Of a stretch of 64,000 bases of DNA, positions 43,250-51,329 are shown piece after piece. This stretch comes from an uncultured Eubacteriales bacterium (GTDB taxonomy: Bacteria > Bacillota > Clostridia > Peptostreptococcales > Anaerovoracaceae). A program made the translations under genes and the position numbers. The stretch is taken from contig CADBXM010000003.1 in the NCBI GenBank assembly GCA_902798745.1, positions 1 to 64,000 on the forward strand, in the 5' to 3' direction. How positions within the stretch are numbered: the stretch's first letter is position 1; the number at the start of each line of letters is the position of its first letter. The notes under the pieces are model-generated. The model searched no databases. It saw only the letters and a list, made by a program, of their open reading frames with translations, and was not told the origin of the DNA.

Positions 43250-44137
43250 TTATTTGTGCACGCCGTAGACCTTGCCGTTAGCAAGCATGCCTGCATAGCG
43301 AGCAGCGGCAGCAGACGTTGAGTCTGCCTTTACATACAGATTTGCGTGCTTGTTGGATTTCGCCAGGATCTTTCCGCTGCCCCAGGCGCCAACACAATCC
43401 GCACCTTCCATATTCGTGAGCCATGCTTCTTTGCGGGCATCCGCGCCATGGCCATTTCCTGCCGGTCCAACGACTCTTGTTCCGGATGCAATAAGGTCAG
43501 CTACAAGTTCATACTCTTCATCGCTTGGTTCAGGCCCATAGAATGAATAATATACGATCGAGGCTTTGTATTTCTTTGCGAGTTTCAATGCTTTTATCAC
43601 TCCGGCATTGCTTATACGCGTATCCGATGCATCAGTGACCTTGATCGATAATATCTTAGCCTTTGGCGCCTCAGACTTTATAGTATCTATCATATGTTTC
43701 GCATGTCCGTTAGCCGGTCCGCGAGCGCCGGCGTTGGAAGTCTTAAGAGCTTTCCAGACTTTCTGATTTTTGGCGGCTCCACCGTCAATCACCGCTACGA
43801 TCGCCGGCATAACAGTGACCTTGCATTTTAGCGTCTCGGTCTTTCCATTATATTTCAAAGTAGCTTTTACGACTGATTTGCCTTTCTTTTTTGGTGTAAG
43901 TTTTCCTTTCTTGGAAACAGAAATGACCTTCTTGTTGCTCGACTTATATGTAACGCTCGCCCCATCAGGAATGTTTTTAACTTCCATTGCAACACGTTGA
44001 CCGATCCTGACAGTCATCTTTTTTGAAAGATATGGTGAACCATCCTCAGCCATGACCACTGCAAAAGTGCATGTAAACAGCATGATCGCAGCCAATGCCA
44101 ATGTGAACGTTATAGTCTTGATTCTTTGCATTTTCAT
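43250..44137 (-). CDS. Compact secreted subtilase-like protein with N-terminal Ig-like domain
   Basis: A 295-residue secreted protein: signal peptide (about 1-30), a Big_2-like domain (about 38-110, TYKSSNKKVISVSKKGKLTP), then only about 185 residues that follow the order of an S8 protease. The motif positions are AVIDGG (Asp118), NGHAKHM (His145), GPAGNGHG (Asn228) and STSAAAARYAG (Ser275), matching the Asp, His, Asn and GTSxAxP-type Ser sites. A usual S8 domain needs about 250-300 residues, so several loops must be missing, and the GTS glycine and the following proline are replaced. It may be a minimal protease, a pseudo-protease or a binding protein. The start overlaps the stop of a degenerate fragment. 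Confidence 0.75.
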   Translation of the reverse strand: MKMQRIKTITFTLALAAIMLFTCTFAVVMAEDGSPYLSKKMTVRIGQRVAMEVKNIPDGASVTYKSSNKKVISVSKKGKLTPKKKGKSVVKATLKYNGKTETLKCKVTVMPAIVAVIDGGAAKNQKVWKALKTSNAGARGPANGHAKHMIDTIKSEAPKAKILSIKVTDASDTRISNAGVIKALKLAKKYKASIVYYSFYGPEPSDEEYELVADLIASGTRVVGPAGNGHGADARKEAWLTNMEGADCVGAWGSGKILAKSNKHANLYVKADSTSAAAARYAGMLANGKVYGVHK

Positions 44138-44228
44138 TGAATACTCCCCCTTTTTATCCCTGCTTTTTTCATCTCCACCAGATAATCATCAACCTTTTCA
44201 AGCGTGATAAACATGTACATTTTATAGT
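44134..44228 (-). pseudogene. Duplicated 3' fragment of the gene at 39557
   Basis: On the minus strand the frame YKMYMFITLEKVDDYLVE matches YKKMYMFIKLEKGDDYLDYL at the C-terminus of the 39557-40273 protein, with stretches of identical bases. It begins right at the stop codon of the NlpC/P60-like gene and ends in a TGA that overlaps the ATG of the compact subtilase gene. It could be read from the ATG at 44220 as a 28-residue peptide, but a leftover from duplication is more likely. Confidence 0.7.
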
Positions 44229-44749
44229 CTCAGTGCTACCTTGCATGAATATGGAAGAGTCCAACTGCGCTCGGTCACTCCCCCCGGTTTGGATGCGCAA
44301 TCTATTATTTTGCCATCTCCTATATATACTGCTACATGCCAGAATAGCCCGTTTTTGTAATAAATTATTATATCTCCCGGTTGGAGGTCAGACACTTTCA
44401 AGTTCTTACAATGATCATTTCGTATCAGGCGGAATCTGCCATGTCCCAGCCTTGAATCAACGAAGGCTTGCGCAAGTCTTCTTGGTAAAACCAAAAGCAT
44501 TGTATATGCAGAGCTTCCGCCCAGCAGGCCATTACACGCGCACTTGACATCCTTCATGCCCATGCCATGTCTGAGATAAGCAGAAGCGAACCATATGCAA
44601 TTACCGCCCCATTGATTCCCACCTTTGATGTGATTGCAACAAATAGGGCATTCCTTTGCCGGCTTCGTGCCGTCCCACCTCACATAAATAAATCCTTCTT
44701 CAGTTGCCGCCTTGACCCATTCTAAGCCTTTTCTTATTTGAGTATTCAT
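44222..44749 (-). CDS. NlpC/P60-like cysteine hydrolase without signal peptide
   Basis: A 175-residue protein with an NlpC/P60-type order: nucleophile Cys51 in GGNCIWFASAYLRHG, then LQPGDIIIYYKNG, then His138 in FWHVAVYIGDGKIID with a polar residue (Asp150) near the third position. A CPICC cluster (residues 34-38) and further cysteines precede the nucleophile and could bind a metal. There is no signal peptide or cell-wall-binding domain, which is unusual for this fold. It overlaps cbiK by 4 nt and is the last gene of the cobalamin operon. A link to tetrapyrrole metabolism is unclear; it may be a peptidoglycan or amide hydrolase carried along. Confidence 0.65.
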   Translation of the reverse strand: MNTQIRKGLEWVKAATEEGFIYVRWDGTKPAKECPICCNHIKGGNQWGGNCIWFASAYLRHGMGMKDVKCACNGLLGGSSAYTMLLVLPRRLAQAFVDSRLGHGRFRLIRNDHCKNLKVSDLQPGDIIIYYKNGLFWHVAVYIGDGKIIDCASKPGGVTERSWTLPYSCKVALRL

Positions 44750-45552
44750 AGTAACTCCCTTGCATGTTCCACATATATGCTCTGCACCAAAGGATACTCT
44801 CCGAGTCCCTTCATAACAACGTGAGTATCATACCCTGCCCGCTTGAGCAAAGAGAGTAAGCTGTCGGCATCTTTCCCACCAATATCATTTCTGGCATGTT
44901 CTCCGCAAACAAAGAGAAATGGTACCAGACAAATCTTTGTCGGATCAAAAGATTTGATTCTTTCCATGATCGACGAAGCGCCGGAGCCCTCCAGTGTCAC
45001 AAAAATGACATTATCAGATCCTTCTTTATGAAAGGAATCTTCCATTTGTTTGTAAATCTCATTGGCTTTGTGTCTGGTTCCATGCCCGACACAAATAAGA
45101 AGTTCCTTTTCTGTCGGAAGCGGGAAAGTTTTGCGCAATACCGATGTTAATTCTTTTATATCCTCATCATTTGAAATCAGCGGTCTTCCAATATGAACTT
45201 TCCGGAAGCCACTAGGTAAAATGCTGTTTTCATCCGTTGCTTCATGAACGCCAAAAGCCTTCAATATTTTCTCGTATTCTATTCCGGGCAATACATGTGT
45301 TGGCTGCACCAATACATCATCGATCCCTTCTTCTTTCATACGAAGGATCGCATCTTCCAAGGAGTCCACATGTACTCCTCTTTTTGAAAGGATCGAAATG
45401 ATCATACCGCTGGTCCAGGCTCTGTAAAACTGTCTGTCCGGAAATGCTTCTCTGAGTGCGTTTTCGACGCTTTCAATACTGTTTTTTCGACCTCCCGGGT
45501 CGCTTGTTCCAAAACTGACAACAAGCAACGCCTTTTTTCTGTTATCTTTCAT
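44746..45552 (-). CDS. cbiK: Sirohydrochlorin cobaltochelatase
   Basis: A 268-residue chelatase. The family pattern is clear: VVSFGTSDPGGR at the N-terminus, VQPTHVLPGIEYEK, GHGTRHKANEIY with His157, and CGEHARNDIGGKD with His219. These two histidines correspond to the metal-inserting pair of Salmonella CbiK. It inserts cobalt into sirohydrochlorin, the first committed step of the early-cobalt pathway, in the cytoplasm. It lies near the end of the operon, after an ABC-2 transporter pair, and overlaps the NlpC/P60-like gene. Confidence 0.95.
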   Translation of the reverse strand: MKDNRKKALLVVSFGTSDPGGRKNSIESVENALREAFPDRQFYRAWTSGMIISILSKRGVHVDSLEDAILRMKEEGIDDVLVQPTHVLPGIEYEKILKAFGVHEATDENSILPSGFRKVHIGRPLISNDEDIKELTSVLRKTFPLPTEKELLICVGHGTRHKANEIYKQMEDSFHKEGSDNVIFVTLEGSGASSIMERIKSFDPTKICLVPFLFVCGEHARNDIGGKDADSLLSLLKRAGYDTHVVMKGLGEYPLVQSIYVEHARELL

Positions 45553-45576
45553 GCTCAGATCCTTTATATGGGAATA

Positions 45577-46308
45577 TTAAAGGTTATTCTTTTTATAAAC
45601 AAACAAAAACGATATTGCCGAAAAAACAACAAGATACGCCAGCAGGATCGGAATTCCATACCACGTGATCGCCTCCCCGTGCGATATGCTTCTTATCATA
45701 GCGCTCGCCTGAGATAACGGGAGCGCGCCTATAAACTGACGAAAGCCTCCCGGCATCTGATCTGTAGAAACGAATGTGTTGCACAAAAAGGACATCGGAA
45801 CGATGATATACGAGCTAAACCTCGGCGCGTCAGTATGGCTCTTTGCCATAAATGAAAGCGTGATCCCAATCGTGGAAAAAACCATTCCGTTCAAGAACAT
45901 GATCAAAAAAGAAAGCCCGTTAAATACCAGCGGGGTCCTTATGGGGCCGGTCAATATCAGTATGATAACGGCAGCATACATGCCTCTGAGGCTGCCTCCT
46001 ATAATCTGCCCGAGAATAAACTGCCATAATGGCGTCGGTGATACCATTACCTGATCCAAGGCCTTTTCGTAAAGTCTCTGCACGCTCATATTCTGAGCTA
46101 CCGCGCCAAAGCTTCCATTCATCGTTGACATCGCAACAAGCCCGGGGATCAAAAAATAAAGATATGGTTCTCCGTGGGAAGTGATCTGGATCCCGAATCC
46201 AAAGACCATAATATAAAGCAGCGGCGTGATCATGGCCGCAAGAGTGATCTTATAGAAATCCCTTTTAAATTCAGTCCACTTTTCCCAAAGTACAGTTATG
46301 ATTCCCAT
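45577..46308 (-). CDS. ABC-2 type transporter permease
   Basis: A 243-residue protein with six transmembrane helices. It shows ABC-2 family features: an amphipathic N-terminal stretch (WTEFKRDFYKIT), LYFLIPGLVAMSTMNGSFG, the QVMVSPTPLWQFILG coupling helix and the late FLCNTFVSTDQMPGGFRQF. ABC-2 permeases mostly export polysaccharides, drugs or heme. With the ATPase upstream (10 nt away) it forms one transporter. Its place between cbiL and cbiK suggests a role in cobalt, tetrapyrrole or corrinoid traffic (inference), in place of the usual CbiMNQO uptake system, which is absent here. Confidence 0.88.
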   Translation of the reverse strand: MGIITVLWEKWTEFKRDFYKITLAAMITPLLYIMVFGFGIQITSHGEPYLYFLIPGLVAMSTMNGSFGAVAQNMSVQRLYEKALDQVMVSPTPLWQFILGQIIGGSLRGMYAAVIILILTGPIRTPLVFNGLSFLIMFLNGMVFSTIGITLSFMAKSHTDAPRFSSYIIVPMSFLCNTFVSTDQMPGGFRQFIGALPLSQASAMIRSISHGEAITWYGIPILLAYLVVFSAISFLFVYKKNNL

Positions 46309-46318
46309 TTCTTATACC

Positions 46319-47158
46319 TTAGCCGGAAATGCGCTTTCCGATTCTTTCAATAAATACATCTTCCAGTGAGGTTTCACGCATCACCGTTTTTCCATCCATG
46401 CCAGTCAGATATTCGATCGCCTGATCTCTGTCATTGAAGTAATGGCTGACCACATCCTCCTCTTCGATAAGATCAACGGCATATTTCCCCAGCCCGTCTA
46501 TCAGTTCCTGAGGTGGGCCTACGATATCCAGTTTGCCTTTGTCTATCAATGCAATACGATCGCATAAGGCCTGCGCTTCTTCAATATAGTGAGTGGTCAA
46601 TATGATCGTAATATTTCGCTCATTCAGCCTTCTAAGGAGGCTCCACATCTGTCTTCTGGCTATTGCGTCCATACCTGCTGTAGGTTCGTCGAGCAGCATG
46701 ATCTCAGGGTCTGTCAACAGTGCGCGGCAAACCATGAGTTTTCGCTTCATACCTCCCGACAGATGTCTTACTGTTTTCCTTCTGTGTTCCGAAAGATCCG
46801 CGAACGCGAACAGTTCTTCCGTCTTTTCTTTGATATCCTTCTTTTTCATATGATACAGACGACCCTGGTATTCCATCACTTCTTCAAGCGTCATATCCTG
46901 CCGCATGGAATACTCCTGCGTGATCACGGAAAGCTTCCGCTTTACATCAGATGCTCTTCTGTCAAGCTTTTCTCCATCAATGATCACTTCTCCTTCCGTA
47001 GGAAGAAGAACGGTACAGATCATGCTTATGGTGGTGGTCTTCCCCGCCCCGTTGGCTCCGAGTAGTCCAAGGAACTCTCCGGTCTCGACCTTGAGGTTCA
47101 AATGATCCACTGCGTAAAAATCGCCGAATTTCTTTGTAAGGTTTTTTAGCTCTATCAT
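46319..47158 (-). CDS. ABC-2 type transporter ATP-binding protein
   Basis: A 279-residue ATPase with Walker A GANGAGKTTT, signature LSGGMKRKL, Walker B IMLLDEPTAGMD and switch LTTHYIEEA. The C-terminal extension (about 215-279) is that of DrrA/CcmA-like ATPases that pair with ABC-2 permeases. It lies 3 nt after the NEAT-like membrane protein gene and just upstream of the permease gene, so the three are one unit within the cobalamin operon. Confidence 0.92.
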   Translation of the reverse strand: MIELKNLTKKFGDFYAVDHLNLKVETGEFLGLLGANGAGKTTTISMICTVLLPTEGEVIIDGEKLDRRASDVKRKLSVITQEYSMRQDMTLEEVMEYQGRLYHMKKKDIKEKTEELFAFADLSEHRRKTVRHLSGGMKRKLMVCRALLTDPEIMLLDEPTAGMDAIARRQMWSLLRRLNERNITIILTTHYIEEAQALCDRIALIDKGKLDIVGPPQELIDGLGKYAVDLIEEEDVVSHYFNDRDQAIEYLTGMDGKTVMRETSLEDVFIERIGKRISG

Positions 47159-47161
47159 CTG

Positions 47162-47746
47162 TTAACCTCTGCGTTTCTGAACAAAGTGATTCAATATGGC
47201 GCCTACGACAATGATGATGGCTGCCATCATAAGGACCTTCTTTGCCGCTTCCTGAGGAACCAGCCCTTTGTCATCTATCGTATCCTTGGAAAAAGTCAGA
47301 GTATAGTCAATTTCGACCGAATGTCCCATGGCCGTCGTGTCCGCCACTACAGACATCGCGCTGTCAAACGTCATTATAGGTATCGTGAAGGTGGAGTTGC
47401 CGCCATCCTTCGTTTCGTTGAGATACTTTTCACCGCCAACGATCATATAATCGTAATACGGGCTGCTCCACATAAGTGTGGCATAGGCTTTTCCATCTTT
47501 CACCTTCATCCAGGTGGGGGAATTTACAAACGCCTTACCACTCCCTCCGGTCAGACTCACCTCGACCGAGTAATCACCGTCTTTGATGTCTATGGATGCC
47601 GGCTCCATATCCTCAGCAAATGCGCACCGACCGGAAAAAAGCGTAATGAAAACCATGGCCGCGACCAAAGCCGCGGTGAGAACGTACCATCCTTTTGTGG
47701 ACGATGTCCTATTTGGCGATGATGAGTGCAAAATATCCGGAATCAT
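47162..47746 (-). CDS. Membrane-anchored protein with NEAT-like domain
   Basis: A 194-residue protein from the ATG at 47744-47746, chosen because GGAGGAG lies 7 nt upstream; the start falls inside the 3' end of cbiL (38-nt overlap). It has an N-terminal hydrophobic segment (about 20-43, signal or anchor), one extracellular beta domain (about 50-160) and a C-terminal transmembrane helix with a basic tail (about 168-194, HFVQKRRG). The domain contains SSPYYDYMIVGG and a late ADTTAMGHSVEIDYTLTF, reminiscent of NEAT/Shp-type heme-binding Ig folds, with clustered tyrosines. Ligand binding is inferred. With the adjacent ABC-2 transporter it may handle heme, cobalt chelates or corrinoids. Confidence 0.65.
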   Translation of the reverse strand: MIPDILHSSSPNRTSSTKGWYVLTAALVAAMVFITLFSGRCAFAEDMEPASIDIKDGDYSVEVSLTGGSGKAFVNSPTWMKVKDGKAYATLMWSSPYYDYMIVGGEKYLNETKDGGNSTFTIPIMTFDSAMSVVADTTAMGHSVEIDYTLTFSKDTIDDKGLVPQEAAKKVLMMAAIIIVVGAILNHFVQKRRG

Positions 47747-48386
47747 CGGGTATCTCCTCCACACTGTAATACCTTTTTTCATCAGGCATGCCGCAATTTT
47801 CAACCATCACGACATCCTTTCCGCTTTTCTTCAATATCTCCTTGACTTCGTTTATCTTTTTCCCGCTCTTCATAAGGACAAAGTTGCCCTCTTCATCGAG
47901 CTCTTTCTGCAAGCTGTGTATAGCCGGAATGATATGTAAGCTTTCTCGCCACTCTGCCAAAGGAATGCCCATAGTTGCCGCAGCAGCGCAAAATGAGGTG
48001 ATCCCGCTTATGTATGCCGTTTTGTATCCCATATCCTTTACGATCTTTTCAATATATGAATATGTGGAATAGACCGTCGGATCGCCCAGCGTGATAAAGC
48101 CGACGTTTTTTCCTTCCTCCAGCTTTTCGGCGATCGCCTCTGCCCCCTTGCGGTGGTATTGGGCAATAAATTCTCTGTCCATCACCATAGGCATGTGGAT
48201 AGGAAGCAGTTCCTTGTCTGCCATTTCCGGAACAGCCTGAAGCGCAATGGTATATGCGGTTGTCGTTTTTACATCCTCTCCCGGCGCAGCTATGATATCC
48301 ATCTCTTTGATCATTCGAACAGCCTTCAGAGTCATCAATTCAGGGTCTCCGGGCCCGACGCCTATTCCATACAATACTCCTGCCAT
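47709..48386 (-). CDS. cbiL: Cobalt-factor II C20-methyltransferase
   Basis: A 225-residue tetrapyrrole methylase. It has the SAM-binding start YGIGVGPGDPELMTLKA, the TLGDPTVYSTYSYIE loop and ISGITSFCAAAA, all typical of CbiL/CobI. The enzyme methylates C20 of cobalt-factor II (cobalt-sirohydrochlorin). The gene follows cobA-hemD by 5 nt and its end overlaps the NEAT-like protein gene. I prefer CbiL over other methylases because of the C-terminal region and the pathway context with CbiK. Confidence 0.92.
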   Translation of the reverse strand: MAGVLYGIGVGPGDPELMTLKAVRMIKEMDIIAAPGEDVKTTTAYTIALQAVPEMADKELLPIHMPMVMDREFIAQYHRKGAEAIAEKLEEGKNVGFITLGDPTVYSTYSYIEKIVKDMGYKTAYISGITSFCAAAATMGIPLAEWRESLHIIPAIHSLQKELDEEGNFVLMKSGKKINEVKEILKKSGKDVVMVENCGMPDEKRYYSVEEIPDDSGYFALIIAK

Positions 48387-48391
48387 GTTTT

Positions 48392-49837
48392 CTATTCCCT
48401 TTCTTCCTTTAGTATTTCCAATATGCCGTATGCAGTATGTGTTTTTGCAGTTTTATATACCTTCGTGTGCTTCAGGGCTTCTGCCTCTGTAATTTTTCCT
48501 ATGCAGATCACCTTTGTATCCGGGGCAACGCTCCTGTTTTCGAAAAACGATCTGACTCCCGCCGCACTTCCAAAGACTATGTAATCTGTATCCACCAATG
48601 TCCTCTTCTCATCAGAACTTCCGGAAACCGGAATGGATTCATATATCTTCTCATCTGTATATTGGATTCCGGCCCTGTCCAGTTCTTCGTTCAGCTCCTC
48701 AGAGCCGTTTTCCGCTCTCAGTATGAGCAGCTTTTCACCCTGGCTCACAGCCTCTGAGAGCCCGCGGCCCAATTCTTTTGCTGTGTATTTTTTCGGAATA
48801 AAATCGGCATAGAAGCCATATCCGGATAAGGTTTCCGCAGTACCCGTTCCGATGCAGGCCATTTTTACGGTCCCAAGCCTTCTGAAATCGTAGGCTCTTC
48901 TTTTCATCTCATCGAAAAAGGCCCTGATCCCGTTTGAACTTGTAAAGACCAGCCAGTCAAACATGCCAGGATCTTCAGGTATGTCTGCCGTTGTTTCTCT
49001 GATTCTGATCGTTTCTATCTCAAATACCGAAGCACCCTCTCTTTTCAGGACGCTTCCTACCTTATGAACAAAGCTGTTGGTCCCGCATACGGTCACAGAC
49101 GTTCCGGAAAGCGGATCTGTGTTTTCTCTGAATAATTGCATCCCTGCCACATGCCCTATTACCAGTATTGCAGGGGTCTGTGCCTCCTTCGCCTTATCCG
49201 CTATCGTCCCCAGTGTCCCGTCGATTCTCGATTCTCCCGGAGAGAAACCTTTGCACAGTATGGAAGCCGGTAAGTCCTTATCCATTCCGTTCGCCATCAG
49301 CTTCCCGGTTATTTTGGATATGGAATTGAGTCCCATCAAGAACACCAGTGTTCCCTTAAGCTTTGCCAGCGCCTCATAATCTTCATCCGAATCGTCCATG
49401 GTATGTCCTGTTATCACCGTAAAGGATCTGGCGACCCCTCTGTGTGTAACGGGTATTCCCATGTTTCCCGGCACGGCTATAGCAGAACTGACACCCGGAA
49501 TGTAATCCCAGTTCAGTCCCTCTTCCATCAAAGCCAGAGCTTCTTCACCGCCGCGTCCGAAGACAAAGCTGTCTCCGCCTTTAAGTCTTACTACTTCTTT
49601 TCCGGCACGACATTTTTCGATCAGAAGCTTATTGATCTCTTCCTGTTTACTGCTATGTTTGCCGTATCTTTTGCCAACATATATCTTTTCGCACTCTTTT
49701 GGTGCTTCCGACAGGATCCTTTCATCAATAAGATCGTCATACACGATCACATCCGCATGCTTTATTCTCTCTAAACCCCGTATTGTAATAAGATCACGGC
49801 CGGGACCCGCTCCTACAAGAGTCACCCGTCCTTTCAT
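48392..49837 (-). CDS. cobA-hemD: Uroporphyrinogen-III C-methyltransferase / uroporphyrinogen-III synthase fusion
   Basis: A 481-residue bifunctional protein. Residues about 1-240 are SUMT: VGAGPGRDLITIRG, the GGDSFVFGRGGEEA loop, IPGVSSAIAVPG and VTHRGVARSFTVITGH. Residues about 245-481 are HemD (uroporphyrinogen-III synthase) with FTSSNGIRAFFDEM and FGSAAGVRSFFE. It closes the linear tetrapyrrole to uroporphyrinogen III and then methylates C2 and C7 to precorrin-2. Such fusions are common in Clostridia and some other bacteria. It overlaps hemC by 4 nt, so the product of HemC can be passed on directly. Confidence 0.93.
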   Translation of the reverse strand: MKGRVTLVGAGPGRDLITIRGLERIKHADVIVYDDLIDERILSEAPKECEKIYVGKRYGKHSSKQEEINKLLIEKCRAGKEVVRLKGGDSFVFGRGGEEALALMEEGLNWDYIPGVSSAIAVPGNMGIPVTHRGVARSFTVITGHTMDDSDEDYEALAKLKGTLVFLMGLNSISKITGKLMANGMDKDLPASILCKGFSPGESRIDGTLGTIADKAKEAQTPAILVIGHVAGMQLFRENTDPLSGTSVTVCGTNSFVHKVGSVLKREGASVFEIETIRIRETTADIPEDPGMFDWLVFTSSNGIRAFFDEMKRRAYDFRRLGTVKMACIGTGTAETLSGYGFYADFIPKKYTAKELGRGLSEAVSQGEKLLILRAENGSEELNEELDRAGIQYTDEKIYESIPVSGSSDEKRTLVDTDYIVFGSAAGVRSFFENRSVAPDTKVICIGKITEAEALKHTKVYKTAKTHTAYGILEILKEERE

Positions 49838-50715
49838 TCAACCATCTCCGTTTCAGTCAATAGTACATCTTTTATTTCGCCTAACTTTTTATCTGTCTCA
49901 TCGATCTTAAAAGTCGTTTCCAACCTTTTTTTGTGGAATAAAGCCCGTAAGATAACTGTTTCCCCTTCTATTGCGGCGTTTATTCCCACGGCAGTTTTAC
50001 AATTACCGTTCAAAAGGCAGAACAATTTTCTTTCAATATCGAATCTTGCCGCTGCATTTCGATCCGTGATCGCTGCAAGGACATCTATCATCTCCCGGTC
50101 GTCCTTTTTGCACTCCACTGCCAGGATCCCCTGACATGGCGCCGGGATCATTTCATTCGCATCGAATATACGGACATCAAAATCACTTATATCCAGACCG
50201 ATCCTGTCTATTCCCGCTTTGGCCATAATGATACCGTCATACTCTCCCGCTCTTAGCTTGGACGCACGCGTAGTGATGTTTCCGCGGATATCTTTGAATA
50301 CAGCATGAGGATCCTGTCTTTTGTATTCCGAAATACGCCTCATGCTGCCTGTTCCAATGATCATACCGTTGCTGTTTTCAAGATCTCTATCCTTTCTCAG
50401 CAGCAAAAGGTCGCGCGGATCCGCCATGGCAGGAACAGCGCCGATGATTAGTTCCGGAGACAAAACGAAAGGAAGATCCTTTGCGGAATGAACAGCAATA
50501 TCGGCCTCTCCCGCAAGGATGCTTTTTTCTATTTCACGCACGAAGAGTCCGTCTCCGCCTATTTCCTGAATGGATGAGGCTCTGTCCTTGTCACCTTTGG
50601 TCTTTACTATGACCAGTTCGCTTTCGATCCCCTGCGAAGATAAAAGATCTCTCACAGTTTCCGATTGTGCCAGGGCCAAACTGCTCCCCCTTGTGGCTAT
50701 CCTGACCTTTTTCAT
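49834..50715 (-). CDS. hemC: Hydroxymethylbilane synthase
   Basis: A 293-residue porphobilinogen deaminase. Signatures are IATRGSSLALAQ, VHSAKDLP (catalytic Asp80 region), GTGSMRRISE, DIRGNITTR and the dipyrromethane-cofactor cysteine Cys239 in LNGNCKTAVG. The usual GGC around this cysteine is GNC here, a mild variation. It polymerises four porphobilinogens. It overlaps sirC by 4 nt. No hemA, hemL or hemB is in the window, so early precursors must be made elsewhere. Confidence 0.94.
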   Translation of the reverse strand: MKKVRIATRGSSLALAQSETVRDLLSSQGIESELVIVKTKGDKDRASSIQEIGGDGLFVREIEKSILAGEADIAVHSAKDLPFVLSPELIIGAVPAMADPRDLLLLRKDRDLENSNGMIIGTGSMRRISEYKRQDPHAVFKDIRGNITTRASKLRAGEYDGIIMAKAGIDRIGLDISDFDVRIFDANEMIPAPCQGILAVECKKDDREMIDVLAAITDRNAAARFDIERKLFCLLNGNCKTAVGINAAIEGETVILRALFHKKRLETTFKIDETDKKLGEIKDVLLTETEMVE

Positions 50716-51320
50716 CTATCCATCTCCTTAAGTATTTTCGTTATGATCGTTTCTGCCTTCTCTTCTGTTATGTTTTCTTCTTCCAAAAGCTCCCGAAGCG
50801 CATTTTTGTATATCTTTTTTCTGCTTTCCTGATCTGTGACCTTGCTTTTCAGGGCATCCCTGAGCTTTGTCATCTCAAGAGAAATGAGCGCCGTGTATTC
50901 CGGAAGATGGGACTCTATTTCCTCTTTCAAGTATCTTGCAAATGCCGGGCTCGTCCCGTTTGTCGATACTCCGATAACCACATCACCCCGCTTGATGACT
51001 GCCGGCATATAGAAGTTTCCGAGATCCGGATCGGATGCCACGTTCACTGCTTTTCCGAGTTTTTTCGCCTCCTCGGCAATTTTTTTATCCGTATCGGGAT
51101 CACCTGTCGCGGCAATAATGATGTCGCCCCTTATAATGTCTTCTTCTGTATAAGATCTCCTTATTACCGGGACAAAATCAATTTCAGTCTCATTTGCAAC
51201 AACCAAAATATTCGAAGTAAAAGCACGCAGCCTTTCAGCTTTCCCGGCTGCCACTTTTCCTCCTCCTATGATAACGATCGTCTTCTCTTCCAGATCAATG
51301 AAAAGCGGGTATTTTGCCAT
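50712..51320 (-). CDS. sirC: Precorrin-2 dehydrogenase (Met8p/CysG N-terminal type)
   Basis: A 202-residue protein beginning YPLFIDLEEKTIVIIGGGKV, an NAD-binding motif typical of SirC/CysG-B. It continues with ATGDPDTDKKIAEEAK and the central IGVSTNGTSPAFARYLKEEIE that lines the precorrin-2 site. It oxidises precorrin-2 to sirohydrochlorin with NAD+, preparing the substrate for CbiK; ferrochelatase activity is also possible in this family. It overlaps hemC by 4 nt and follows bioY by 9 nt. Confidence 0.92.
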   Translation of the reverse strand: MAKYPLFIDLEEKTIVIIGGGKVAAGKAERLRAFTSNILVVANETEIDFVPVIRRSYTEEDIIRGDIIIAATGDPDTDKKIAEEAKKLGKAVNVASDPDLGNFYMPAVIKRGDVVIGVSTNGTSPAFARYLKEEIESHLPEYTALISLEMTKLRDALKSKVTDQESRKKIYKNALRELLEEENITEEKAETIITKILKEMDR

Positions 51321-51329
51321 AGTTATTTA

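Noticed and set aside
26242..44137. A possible tandem-repeat array or CRISPR in the lysine-rich coding regions
   Set aside because: The repetition comes from poly-lysine codons and FN3-like domains in coding frames; there are no regular direct repeats with unique spacers.
47747..47803. Longer N-terminus for the NEAT-like protein
   Set aside because: It would overlap cbiL further, whereas GGAGGAG is ideally placed for the ATG at 47746.
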